Origin: Dendrophyllia cribrosa
Lineage: Eukaryota > Cnidaria > Anthozoa > Scleractinia > Dendrophylliidae
Length of the DNA: 64,000 nt
Assembly: GCA_024195265.1 (NCBI GenBank)
Contig: JAJLRJ010000010.1
Coordinates: 29,965,176-30,029,175, forward strand
Reading direction: 5' to 3'
The number at the start of each line of letters is the position of its first letter. Position 1 is the first letter of the stretch. This document shows, piece by piece, positions 49,520 through 61,488 of the stretch. The translations under genes were made by a program, and so were the position numbers. The notes beneath the pieces are model-generated. The model was given only the letters and a program-made list of their open reading frames with translations, was not told where the DNA came from and ran no database searches.

Positions 49520-52494
49520 ACGTCAAAATCAAGCAAGGAAGAAAGAAAGAGGTAGAGAAACTAGTTTGACTTTAATCGCAGCTCAAAGATTACCTTTTTT
49601 CACATTTATTTTTATCACCGCCAAGTTAATTCGAACATAATTTTCTTAGTTTAGTCGAGAAACAGTGCAACGTTAACACAGATATAACAAACTTCGCCGC
49701 GCGGTTTAACGAGCAAATTCCAGTACCAAATGATAAATGACAGCACAAAGAGAATGAAACCTCGAAATCAAATAACTGCATTGTTTCATCCATACATTTC
49801 TCGTTAACAGAAAAAACTATATAAATATCCATGGAACAGTTAGTTAATTTCTTCCATGTTGATTGGGGATCATTTCGTTTCTGTCTCACGTACCTCTAAG
49901 GGTTTATCAGCTTTTCCTGTTAGGAATTTTAGTTATTAAAAGATAAGTAATACTGAGTTGTGATTGACTTTCTACATTTTGCGTTCAAGTAAGTCTGTTA
50001 TATCTGTTGCACTGTACACGGTACAAAGTTTGTTTACAACAGACTTTTATATGCTATATTTATAAAGCAAAGCGCTAAAATCGTAGGTATTTCTGATCGA
50101 TTTACGATTGTTTGAAAATTTAAAAATAAATGTTTCCAAATCCACGGAAATAATTCTCGTGTTGTTTGCAGCAGCCATTAGCAATATGTACCTTGAAAAC
50201 TTGCCATGGACAATACTTATTTAATTTTTTAGCTCAAAAAACTACAAGACCGGCTTTTTTTGGAAAAAATTTAACTATTCAGTACTTGAGTCAATAATTT
50301 TCAGCGATTTTATTGTCAATTGCTTATTAAAAAGCCTATTTTACTCAACTTGTTCAAATATTTCGCATGTACAATTTTTTACCATGATAAACGCTGTTCA
50401 AATTTCTAAAATTTTCCCGCCAAAAGACTTAGAAAAATACCGGCGCCCAAAATACGCATGCGCCGTTTTTTTTAAAAACAATTTTTAAAGCTTATTTTCT
50501 AATGTCAATATTATATAGTGTATTGTATTTAATAAATAATTAGAAGTCAACAACAATAAAGAGTTCTTTCAGTTTCACTGTATATTCTTTATTCTCTCTT
50601 TCTTATTTATATTGTACAATGCTTATTCAATTAAGTAAAAGGTGTGACAAATTTCTGCTTCCTATATATACTAAGTCTTTTGGCGGGAAAATTTGGATAA
50701 ATTTGCACAGCGTTTTCCCTGATAACAATTTCAGCAAAAAAAAATAACCGGGTTCCCCTCGAAAATTTTTTTACCAAACTAATTTTTTAAAGAGTATGAC
50801 TTAAAATGTAAACTCCAAAAAAATTGCAGCCAACCTCAATTTAACGCTGATTTTCACAAGCGACATAAGTATAAGAAAAAGAAACATACTCGTTCTTTTT
50901 ATGTTGTCCTCATTAGGAATTAATACGAAATAAACATCATAACAAGTTTTTTTCCTTGTGCTTATGCCATGTCAATTCCTACGAAGACAGCATAAGAGGA
51001 ACAAGTGGGTTCATTCTTCTTATGTATGTATTAATATTTCTGTCGCCGGTGAAAATCAGCCTAAAATATTTAAAATTCTTACACGAGACAGTGTGTTCAT
51101 GAAGAATATTAGAAGAAACATGGCAAGCTATTGTATATACTACATAAAACATATTGGATAACAAAAATTAAAGCTTAAGTTCTCTAATTGTTCATTTAAA
51201 ATAAGAATTTTTTGCTTCTGATTTCATTCGATACTAGACATTTTTAGATTTTTTAAAGCTTGCCATGTTGCTTTTAATAACAAGACCTTTAACAGTTGGC
51301 CAATTTCTTTTGTAACACAGACAAAATGACATAAAGTACGTATACTGACGCACGAAAAATGGCCATTTGCTTGATTTGCAGATCAAGTAAAATAATTTAG
51401 AACATTCAACAGACAATTGCGTGGCTCCGTTTTCTTTGTACAGATTAGTAAACTGTTCACGAGCCTAATTTTTCAAAATATTGAAAGTTTGCTACGTTTG
51501 GAGCAATTTAATAAAAATTTAGACCATTCAACAGACAATTGCATGGCTCCATTTTCTTCCTAGAGATCTTGTTGCGCACGAGAACAATTTATCAAAATCA
51601 AACTAAAATATTTCATTCCGTGCTACATTGAATGCCAACTGAAAAACGTCTTTTCCTCCACTAAAAAACTAAATTTAAGAGAAACCATTTATAATACCTA
51701 ATGTCTGGTGTTAAGTTTTAATTTAAACACGTATCTTTTTGTCAAGTAGTGATCCGTACGCGTGTAATCAGTCGAGGTTGATCGCTAGTTCGAGTTGCTT
51801 TTTTTCCATGGCGAGCGAAAACTGGGGAGAGTGCAAAAATAACGCGGAGACATGGAAAAATACGGGACTGTGAACAGTCCATTTGTCAATTAAAATTTAT
51901 TATAGAAACAAACACTGATAAATGGCCTAAATCAAATCAAGGGGTTATACAGACCATGCTGATAATAAACGGAACCAAAGTGGAAATAATTCGTCTCTTT
52001 ATAATCGGCCCTGTATCTCTTGTCCAAATTGAGGTAAGTGGATGTTAAAAATATCTGGCAGCAGCATCAAAACAACAGAAAATTTTCCTATAGACTTAAA
52101 GAACAATTTACAATCTCATAAGTTAATGCCACGTTATCCTTTTCAAGAAACTGTGCGACTGAAATTATATTTTGCTAAGTATTTGAATTCACAAATTGAG
52201 ATCATAGGAAAAGATGTGCCAGAACTTGCGAGAGTTTCCATTTCATTTTGCAAAAAAAAAATATCCTGCTAAAATGGTTTAAAAAATGCCTTGATATTGG
52301 AATTGAATTAATATTTAAGAACCCGAAACGTCATTTTCTGAGAATTTAAATTGAGCAACCAAGTAAAATAAAGGTTAACTTAATAATTGTAAAAGCATAA
52401 GTGTTTCTGCAGTTGACCGGCTTCTAAACGTTATGTGTTGTTCTTCCTCAAAGGATAGCTTTTGTTGGTTTGTTTTTCCCTGTAGACCTGTATA
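49520..52494. other. Gene-free AT-rich region
   Basis: Apart from the foldback at 50370-50745, two diverged copies of an about 120-bp sequence (CATTCAACAGACAATTGC) occur at about 51400 and 51525, with a further diverged trace near 53670. No gene seen. Confidence 0.5.
50370..50745. mobile_element. Foldback element with E2F-type motifs in both arms
   Basis: Arms about 50370-50450 and 50655-50745 are inverted copies. Each contains a perfect E2F consensus TTTCCCGCCAAA (50413-50424; inverted 50679-50690). No coding sequence; outer limits uncertain. Confidence 0.55.
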
Positions 52495-53112
52495 ACAGGT
52501 CTACATTGTAGTTCTAAAAAGAACTGTTGTTGTTCACAATGACTGACGTTTCGACAACCTGAGCGGGAGCCATGTGAATTATAAGCGGTCAGTTTTGCCA
52601 TGATTTTATTGGCTGTCGAGATACAAGTCAGTGATTGGTACGTTTCGATCCGTGCATTGATAGTATTATTTTTGTTAGTGAAATCAGTCTATTGTTTGCC
52701 TGTTCTGTAGAAAAGTTGTTTGTAGGCTGCTATTGGCATCGGTTTAGTGGTGTTTGTTCTAAGCTAGTAGTCCGTATACTGAAGGTAACGCATTCGGCAG
52801 AATCCCAGTCAATTCTGTGATTAGTGTGTAAGGGTGTTCAGCAATGTGATTGTTGACATCACCATTTTTCGTCGCCCGTTTGTGTTCAGTCGCGGCCTTT
52901 GAACTTGTATATTGCTCCTTTTCTGTCGCTAAATTCGTCGTTATCTTTAACATTTGTTAGTAGTTGTCGTAAAGCAGTACTTAACAATTCACATGACTCT
53001 GAAGATGATTTCCGCTCAAGATGTCGAAACGTCAGTCATTGTCAACAACAACAGTTCTTTTCAGAACTACACTCACCCGGACGATCACACTTGACAGACT
53101 ATTGATACTCCT
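52495..53112. mobile_element. Foldback-ended element, possibly Penelope-derived
   Basis: AACTGTTGTTGTTCACAATG at about 52520 and its inverted partner near 53035-53055 lie in arms of about 55 bp sharing ACTGACGTTTCGACA. The sequence around GACGTTTCGACAACCTGAGC resembles the non-coding end of cnidarian Penelope-like elements as I remember them, which is weak evidence. The open frames inside are not convincing. Confidence 0.45.
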
Positions 53113-56100
53113 GGGTTTAAACCATTTACAAGAACTATATTGATCATCAAAAATACCGGCTTTCCTCAACACCAGACATCATGGCTTTATAAATTAAGCT
53201 CCTAAATATACGTACGATCGACATGAGAACACAGGCACTCAATCTCACGAAAAAGCTTCCTAAAAAATTTTTAGCATGGGCGACTGAGAATAATTTTCCA
53301 TCAATTAAAGAACAAACAAGTGAAAAAGAAAGAACACAACTTATCAATGCCTTTGTTCTCTTGTCAATCAGTTGATGTAGAGAACGTGTAAGGTGGTACT
53401 GACAGGCAACAGGTGTCTCAGTTTAAACATATATTTCCAATTGATTCCATTTTTAGCACAAATTAAATTAAACAATTAATTGAATAAATTTGCCTTGTAA
53501 ATTAATTGAAATAATTTTGAAAAGGAAAGTTATTTATAACCGGCAATTTGACGTGTCCATTTTCATTCTAGCGATAGATCGAATTGTGCACGAGCCCAAT
53601 TTATCAAAATCTTCGTTTTAAATGACCGTTCAGTTACTAATATTGGAGCAAGTGATTCAGTTTAGAACATTCAATAGCTGACAATTGCTTGGCTCCATTT
53701 TTAACACGATGCCACTGACTTTGGTTAAATTGAAAAGTGATTGAATAAAAATTTGCCTTATTAAATGATATAATAGGTTTTTAAATCTTGTTTCTGAACA
53801 AAATACAAATTTTCATTTTGAGCATCCGGTTCACATCAAATCGTACTGCGTTTAAAAGTATAAAATTACCGAGAAAAATACGAAACAATATTTGGAAAAC
53901 AAAGTTCTTAGACAATTTGATCAACTAATTTGACGTCTACTGACAAAGGAGAAGTTATCGAAAACCAGAAAGTGCCACGTAATATAAAATAATTTTAAAA
54001 AGGAAAGCTACTTTATAACAGCGACTGTGACCATGGAAACAAATAATTTTACGTGGATAAATTAAGAATTTGTAGTTGATAAACTGTCAGTGCCACCTTA
54101 AAAATACAAACATTCACCACATCAACTGAGGTTATAACTGTAATGTTTATACCTACACGCTGAGCGATCGACCAAACAAAACCGCATTAATTTCCTTTGT
54201 AACTGAAATTTTGTAAACAATTCTATTAAATTTTGATATTTGTTTTTGTAAAATAAGCCGTAAACTTTATTGTCAAATTTATCAACCGTATAAATAAAAC
54301 GATCGCTCAACGTCCAAATGGTGGCTGTGATTAAAATAATTTGTCAGAAGTTATTTACCTAAAACCTTCCTCCCATTACAAAACCTATGTTGATTTGATG
54401 GTTCAGACAATTAGCAGCCAGTACGCGATTTAGCAAAATGCCGCCGATAAACTTTAACCCCGGTTCTTCATGTCAATTTTTATTTACACTTTACATTTAC
54501 CAAAATGAGAGCAGTCCCTCTCTTCGAGGCTTATGTGCTCTGGTCGCGGTCAAGTTCTTAAAGCGTCAGCTGACAAACCCCAATCTTAAAAGAGTTAATA
54601 TTAGGAGCTGTAGCCAACATGGCAGGCAAATTGTTCCATTGTTTCATAGTTCTAGATAGGAAGCTGTACTAAAGGTAAGTTTTCTCGTTAGGTATTCTAT
54701 AGGATTTAGTGTGAGTATTTCTGGAGTATCTCGTAAGTGGTATAAGTTCTTTAGAGAAGTCTACATCGACTAAGCTATTTTACGAGTAGATTCAGTCAAT
54801 TAGCAGTCAGATCAGAATTTACTCTTCCTCGGAATCAATACATTTGATACGAATACAAACTAAAGTATTTGCCCATGTTCAGCCACCATTTGTACGAAAA
54901 AAAAGAACTAAACAAAGTTCTTATCTTTGAAGAGATCCCTCTTGATTCGTCCATTCCAGTTTGTCCTCTTGAATTATTTCTTCAGCCCTCCATTTTCCTG
55001 ACTTTGATACTCTTTCAAGTTCCTGAAAATATAAATGAATGATAAGATAAAATGTTCAATTTTTGTTATTTTACAGACGACTGAGGTTGAATTTTAAGTG
55101 CCGCATCAGACGTGGTTTTCATCAACAGTTGATGGTAAACAATGAAAGAATAAACGATTTCTAACAGAAATTTTAAGATCTGTTTTCAACATTTGTTTCA
55201 AGGTCTTAGCTCCTTAAGTTGAAATATAAAATGTTCTTTTAAAAGTTTATGCAGCTTGAACGAAATTAACCAGCCAGACTTATTTAAAAGACAACCCCTC
55301 AGCTTATTGCAAACCAAAGAGAAGCTCGTCGCACGCGTTCACTTCATCAAGCAAAATTTTATACTCTTTTACTGAACAAATGAAATTTTTTTGCGAAGCG
55401 ACTCTTACCTTCGGTTGGAGTTGTGAAGCGACTTTTTCCTTGGCGATACGTCTTCCCGGACTCCAAGTTGCCTCGTATAGAGCGCCAAAAAGTTTTACGA
55501 CTTGCGAGATAACTTCACACGAACACGACCTGCTTGATTTGCGGCGAGGGCTACGATTTTTTCATGAATATTGATTAGAAACTGTAGCCAATCGCCACCA
55601 AATACGTCAAAGATTTGGGGGTAAACAAAGCTTGCACGCTTTTCGGTGATGAAAGCGCAAATATATAAAGAAAAGCACGCGATAACAAACTTTGCATTCA
55701 ACAAGGCATTTTTCTTAAATAAGGAGGCAACACGCAACAGAAAAGCAGACAGTGGCGCTTTCCATTTTGTAATCCGGGAGGGGGGAACTTTTATTAACCC
55801 TCGGACATACGAGGAACGGGGGTGGATGCCACCCCTCTCAATTTTTTTTTAATTTTTTTTCGCGGCTTTCCAAAAAAAATATTTTAGAACAATAGAGCTG
55901 ATTTTCTGGAAATCAAAACACCCAGCATAGCGAATTCAAGATGTCCGGTCTTCAAATAAATGACGTCATATGACGTCATCATCGACGCATGACCAAACCG
56001 AAAATTTACAATCTCAATAATCTTTCGGATTCAATACGTTGCACTATTAGGGACCAACCATTAAATGTTGCTACAGGGATGTTTTTGTTTTTGCTAAAAA

Positions 56101-56385
56101 CTGTGTCGTAATATATAAAAATTCAAAAAGAAAATCAACACAATGATCGCCTGATCGGCACCTAAATCGAGTCGAAAATGATATAAAGTTACAAACTTTT
56201 AAATTCAAAACTTGTATTGCTAGAAATCAACTTTTACGTCAAGCTAAAACTATACCAGAAATTGGTGGCGTACAGCATAATGGCTATCCAGTGACCTTGG
56301 AACCTACGAACCATCTTACAATTATTTCGCATGGCGCAAATAAACACGTTCCCTTCCCTTCATAGGCACTTACATTAAGTAGACT
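53113..56385. other. Gene-free region
   Basis: Low-complexity AT-rich DNA with short unsupported ORFs (54438, 55380, 55495 minus). Nothing assigned. Confidence 0.45.
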
Positions 56386-56731
56386 CAGAAACCCATAAGT
56401 GGGTTGAAACGTGCAACTGTCTCTTGTACGCTTCAAAACAAGCTTCCGATTATTCAATTTGCTAAGAAGTTGTTACAGCCACATTTGGAAAATAAAGATA
56501 AAAACAAAAAAGGGCAAATACTATTAAAAGACATCGAAGGAATTCAGCTGTCTGATCAGCCTTGCATGTTAAAGATTTTTTTTATAAAAACATTAACCAA
56601 TCAATTCGCTAGAACACCTTGCTTGCAATCTCGAGGGACTGAGGGGTTTCCAAATATGGTACTAAGCAAAAAATGAATATTCGTAAGCTGTGAATGCGCG
56701 TTACACGTTTCAACCCACTTATGGGTTTCTG
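56386..56731. mobile_element. TIR element with 7-bp target duplication and an internal ORF
   Basis: Ends CAGAAACCCATAAGTGGGTT and the exact inverse, flanked by GTAGACT on both sides (56379-56385, 56732-56738). A continuous plus-strand frame of about 80 codons runs from the left TIR to 56676, Lys/Gln-rich with no domain recognised. Confidence 0.7.
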
Positions 56732-57263
56732 GTAGACTAGCACAACTAATTTTTCAACAAACTTGTACAGGTACAAGCAACTATTACGTAAAGCTAAAAA
56801 TAAACCACGTGTCGCAAATTGCCTACGACATAACCCGATCTTACTACGAAGCTAGTCTCTTGGGAATTACGAAGTTGTGCCGAAGAGAACACGAGAATTT
56901 ACCGAGGCCGATTACGGAAGCCCAAAAATGTCCAAAATCATACCCTCAATAACTAAGGGATATCAGGTTACATGATACCCCTCGTTAAAAAGGACAACAA
57001 ATTATTGTTTTAAAAACTTTAATTCAAATACCCTTAAGTTTATATTTAAAAGCAAAACGCGTACACCATTAACGCATCGAGAAACTGTCCTCGCAAGCAA
57101 GATTAGCTAAGCACGTGGCAAAATTCGGCAACGTTTTATAAACATTTCTCAAAAGCTAACAATAACACAAAGAAAAAGTCAATCAAAGATTTCTATCGAC
57201 ATAAATTCACATTAAAAAAGTAATTCCTTTACCGTGATGTCCCTATGCCGCTCGAAAATTGTG

Positions 57264-57421
57264 ACCAATTCCGATATATTAAAATTCATACTTGGCTCCG
57301 AGGCTTAGGGGAATAAAACAAAAGAAATCACATCGAGGTTCAGGTATGAATAATTTATTTCTTTTGTTTTATTCCCCTAAGCCTCGGAGCCAAGTATGAA
57401 TTTTAATATATCGGAATTGGT
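57264..57421. mobile_element. Perfect 65-bp-arm hairpin MITE
   Basis: 57264-57328 and 57357-57421 are exact reverse complements over 65 bp with a 28-bp loop (ACCAATTCCGATATATTAAA outermost). The lack of mismatches suggests recent arrival or gene conversion. Confidence 0.8.
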
Positions 57422-57800
57422 CTACTGCAGACATGGCTTCATGACCCGATCGATATCCTCGCTTTCAGCTTAATAAAATCCACTTTTTAAGCGAACAAAT
57501 ATTATTCAGGCCTTTTTCTTCCCATTTTGAAGTCGTACAACGTGTTTTCAATGCGGTAATGGGACAGACGTCTTGTCCTCAGTGCATGGCGTAAACAAAA
57601 CGCCATTTTATTTAAAATGAGATCTTCTTGTCAGAGTGACGAACCTTTCCCCTGCCGAAGGAAAACTGATAGGTAGGCGGAAAATTTAGCTTTGCCCTTT
57701 CCTACCTTTGAGATACATTAACCAGTTTTATCTCGCCTCGATAACAGTTATCGGGACTAACTAAGTGACATTTACTTACGATAAACTTGAATTGAGTGAA

Positions 57801-58031
57801 ATGAAGGATTTTCAAGATCACACATTACCCTACCGTTGTCGGGACTTTTCCCTACCGCACCCTAGTAAGTACTTTTGGTCCAAGACGGTCCAACGAAAGA
57901 ACAAACCGACGACCAAACGCGATGCCATAGAAGATTTTTTGCATAATTATGAAAATATCTTAAAAAAACCATGCGGTTTAAAACAGTTTTCATCGGAGTT
58001 GTCCATCATGTGGACAGGTAAAAAGGCATAA
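57801..58031 (+). CDS. Candidate unrecognised short protein or terminal exon
   Basis: An open frame of 76 codons from ATG 57801, open 12 codons further back to 57765, where a possible acceptor (actaag) would make it a terminal exon. The product is rich in aromatic and charged residues and of normal complexity (RRDF-like CRDFSLPHPSKYFWSK, then TKRDAIEDFLHNYENIL), ending GKKA. AATAAA follows at 58098-58103, only 67 bp after the stop, which supports a 3' end. No family recognised, no membrane segment seen. Confidence 0.35.
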   Translation: MKDFQDHTLPYRCRDFSLPHPSKYFWSKTVQRKNKPTTKRDAIEDFLHNYENILKKPCGLKQFSSELSIMWTGKKA

Positions 58032-58520
58032 AAAAGTATGCCTTTTTATCAATATTATTAATATATTGGATGGAGCCAAAGAAGGGTTAAAAACAAGAAT
58101 AAAAAAGGTTTGTTATATTTTATTTAGTATTCAGTAGACATTAAAAATATTTTTCCAGGTTCGTATCTACACCCCCAAACACTGTCATCTTAAAATATAT
58201 ATCAGCTTGCATAATCATTGTATTACATCTTATTTCCATTCCCTTTGCAGTGTTCTGGAGTTCCCTGCCTTCGTTTCAGTTTATCATAATTATCAATAAG
58301 TTATGAAAAAAAAATTCACCCGTAATTCAAATATTTGACAAATAATTCAGTTTATATTGGAAATGAATACAACTGGAACAAAACTAAAACAAAAAATGCC
58401 AAGCAAGACATTTGAAAGTGTAGTGCTGGTGCTAGATTCTGTCACTGTCATGATTTCCCACACTTGGCACCGGTTTTGTTTTAGCACCGGTTTTTGTTCG
58501 CTATAGTGAAACCTGTATAG

Positions 58521-58658
58521 AGCGTTTTCACTTGACGTCATAGCCGCCATATTGGTGTCTCCCTACAAAAGAATTATAATTAACCTCTTTTGTTAGGGAC
58601 ACCAACATGGCTGCCATAGCCTTTGTCATTTGAGTCGCACGGGACTGAGTGAAAACAC
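58521..58658. mobile_element. Short inverted-repeat MITE
   Basis: AGCGTTTTCACTTGACGTCA and CATAGCCGCCATATTGGTGT recur inverted near the right end (GACACCAACATGGCTGCCAT...GTGAAAACAC) with divergence. Non-coding. Confidence 0.55.
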
Positions 58659-58795
58659 CCCATATTAAGCGGACACCAGCTGCTTGGCTCCCAAAATTTT
58701 CTTTCCATATTTCATGCAAAACAAACCTGTATTTGGCGGACTCCTCTATTTAACAGACACTAGCGAGGGTCCCGAGGGTGTCCGCTTAATACAGT

Positions 58796-59058
58796 CGAAC
58801 CTCTCCTTACGGACACCTCCATAATACGGACACCTCTTTATTACGGACAGTTCTTTTGGTCCCGAAGAAACACACAATCCCTACCTCTATATACGGACAC
58901 CTCTATAATACAGACACCTCCATAATACGGACACCTCTATAATACGGACACCTCTATAATATGGACACCTCTATAATACAGACAACTCTATAATGCGGAC
59001 ACATCTACAATACGGACACTTTTCTGTCCCTTAGGTATCCATATTAAGGAGGTTCGGC
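58796..59058. mobile_element. Tc1/mariner-like MITE with internal 17-bp minisatellite
   Basis: Left end CAGTCGAACCTCTCC after TA; right end GGAGGTTCGGCTG. The interior repeats CGGACACCTCTATAATA about ten times (58823-59018) with point changes. Akin to the element at 28391. Confidence 0.6.
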
Positions 59059-59154
59059 TGTGCAGGTTTAACTTGTTGGCCAGATGTCATTACGTTAGTT
59101 TTCCGTTTACGACTTTCATTTGGACATCGACAAAATTCTCTTAAAATCATTTCC

Positions 59155-59320
59155 TTGGATGAAATCTTAGTAAATAGTGTGAAAATTCTAATGAAAGCTA
59201 CTGAGCTGTACTTTCCTCGAGCACTGCGGTTTATTGCGTTGTATTCTAACTTTTGATTCTGTGGATAACATCTTAGTGTGGCCATTCAAATGAAAGCTAC
59301 TGAGAAGTAGTTTGTTGTAG
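59155..59320 (-). repeat. Inverted copies of the about 105-bp satellite unit
   Basis: On the minus strand this reads GCTTTCATTTGAATGGCCAC then AAAAGTTAGAATACAACGC, the same unit as at 1.3 and 40.5 kb, one and a half copies. Confidence 0.6.
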
Positions 59321-59328
59321 TATCGTTA

Positions 59329-59512
59329 AAGGCTGGTTTTCACTAGCGCATAAGCATAAGCACAAGCCAACATACGCAGACTCAGTAACATGTTGATCAT
59401 TAGTTCCAATTGTTTGAACAAAACAGAACAATAGGCACTAATGATCAACACGTTACTGAGTCTGCGTATGTTGGCTTGTGCTTATGCTTATGCGCTAGTG
59501 AAAACCAGCCTT
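59329..59512. mobile_element. Long hairpin MITE (about 75-bp arms)
   Basis: GGCTGGTTTTCACTAGCGCA and its inverse enclose arms nearly exact over about 75 bp, with a 35-bp loop. TTAA lies at both outer edges. Non-coding. Confidence 0.75.
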
Positions 59513-60484
59513 AAGATGATGTTACACAAGGTGGTTCTAACTTTCGATTATGTGAAAATGACTAATGTGAAGAATGATTAATGTGGAAATGATTTTGGCG
59601 AGGAATGATTCAAATGAGTGTCTGTTGAAATATGAAATTGAAGATTTCATTCATCGATTTAATAACTTGGCTGCTATCGAAACTACAAAGACGAACTCCC
59701 TTTTCCTATTTAGACAATTTCGTATTCTCCATCCGTGTCATATTGTTGTTCCTCGTCTGACTCGTAATGAAGCTCTGTAAAATCTGAAAATATAACAGAC
59801 CGTGTAAAATGTGAAGATATTGAGCTACACACCGTACAAACCTCTGGGGGGGATTCCCATACAAAAATGACGGGGGTGATCGATGGAAATTTTGAAATTT
59901 TGAAACGAATCCTAATATCTCCAAATCTTTAAAGGCACACGATTAGGTCATGTGACCACCATTCTGAGTACTAAGAGGACCAGACAGAGTGATCGTCGGA
60001 AAATTTGGAAGGAACCCCTAACAGGTTTCAGAAACCCGTTTCGTGGGTGAGACAAATTAATTTTCGATTGAGATACCCTTAGTAGTACCAAACCACGAAT
60101 TTTATTAAACCACTAAACGGTACGACAATCACCCTTGTCACTTGAATATGGAAGTCTCTCCCCCCCCCCCCCCCGGACAGATCATGTGACCTTAAAAATC
60201 TTCAAATATTTTTTGAGATTTTAATTAATTCAAAATGGTGGAAGGCACTCGTCACCTGATTGCGTGCTGCAGTTCAATTCGTCACCAGGTCTCGGCGGTA
60301 TTTCTAATGAAGGCCAATGGGGAGGTCTCTCTGTTGCCAACTCAAACATGGGTCTTCTTTGACCAGAGAGGATATGCTAAAGAAGAAAAAGCAAGATAAG
60401 CTGCTGCACTGAACATCAAATCAAATCAAAATAGTACAAAGATTCTCACAGCTCAGTTGTTCAAACGTCTTTTTAATTGGAATT
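59513..60484. other. Intergenic, no gene seen
   Basis: A C15 tract at 60160-60174 and a fragment near 59845-59885 resembling the G-rich repeat at about 15365-15420 (GACGGGGGTGATCG). Confidence 0.45.
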
Positions 60485-61435
60485 TTAGGCAGCACCTTTT
60501 TCGTACTTCTCTCTAAGACGAGTGCAGGCTACTTCAACTGCCTCTTCTACACGTAAAAGTTTTTTTTATTAAAAACAACAAGATAGAAAACGACAGAATA
60601 GGCATCAATTTATTTTAAAACAAACACTGCCCAAAGTGGAATTTTTTAAAAGCCAAGTTTTATCGTTTAGACGTGGACGGCAAAAACGGACAAAAAGGAA
60701 GATTGTCTTTATATGGTTTGCTTTTGGTCCAAAAGTACGAAAACAGAGGCTTAAGGTTATGCCGTCATGCAACTCAGGTGTGGGTATCGTTTTCAATGCA
60801 TATCGCTCTGACTTTCTTTAGCGATAAGGACTGTTTTCTAAAATAGTCCAACATCGTATCTAGATCTCCCTTCGTCCCGGAAAGACAAAACCCTGGGAGT
60901 GCGGTCGAGGCAAGTCCTCTTTAGCGCCTATCCCCCCTCCGTCAGCACTCGCGACATTTTTCCTTCGTGTACTGCCTATCCTTCGCTTCCCACTGTCTAA
61001 AGTGACTCTTAACGCCTGGAACAGGCTACCAACTAACTGAACGCCTGGAACAGGTTACCCACTATCTGAACGCCTGGAACAGGTTACCCACTATCTGAAC
61101 GCCTGGAACAGGCTACCCACTATCTGAACTCCTGGAACAGGTTACCCATTATCTGAACTCCTGGAACAGGTTACCCACTATCTGAACTCCTGGAACAGGC
61201 TACCCACTATTTGAACGCCTGGAACAGGTTAACCACTTTTTGAACTCCTGGAACAGGTAAACCACTATCTGAACTCCATCTTAACAGGTTAACCACTACC
61301 TGGTACCTGAACTCCTGGAACAAGATACCCGCTATATGAACGCCTGGAACAGGCTACTGTGCTACATGGAAGGCATACCTCGTGAATCTGCGCACATAGG
61401 TCATCGAACTCCTCTTCCGTGTTACAGAAAAAACC
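60485..61435 (-). CDS. Candidate last two exons of an unrecognised minus-strand gene
   Basis: On the minus strand, 61435-61379 is a 19-codon block (acceptor attttag, donor gtatgc) reading GFFCNTEEEFDDLCAQIHE. 60541-60485 reads AVEVACTRLREKYEKGAA and a stop. Joined at the AG before GCA the phases match and the product is a plausible amphipathic helix. The stronger-looking acceptor (gtgtag, 9 bp earlier in the transcript) would break the frame, which is the main doubt. Upstream exons were not found. The intron contains the 29-bp minisatellite at 61.0-61.35 kb. Confidence 0.3.
61010..61350. repeat. 29-bp minisatellite, about 11-12 copies
   Basis: Unit TGAACGCCTGGAACAGGTTA followed by CCCACTATC, with CGCC/CTCC and GGTT/GGCT variants. 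Ends near 61350, about 30 bp from an exon-like block on the minus strand. Confidence 0.85.
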
Positions 61436-61488
61436 CTAAAATTAAACGGAAACATTTATGACTGACATTACATTGGACAGCAACGGAT

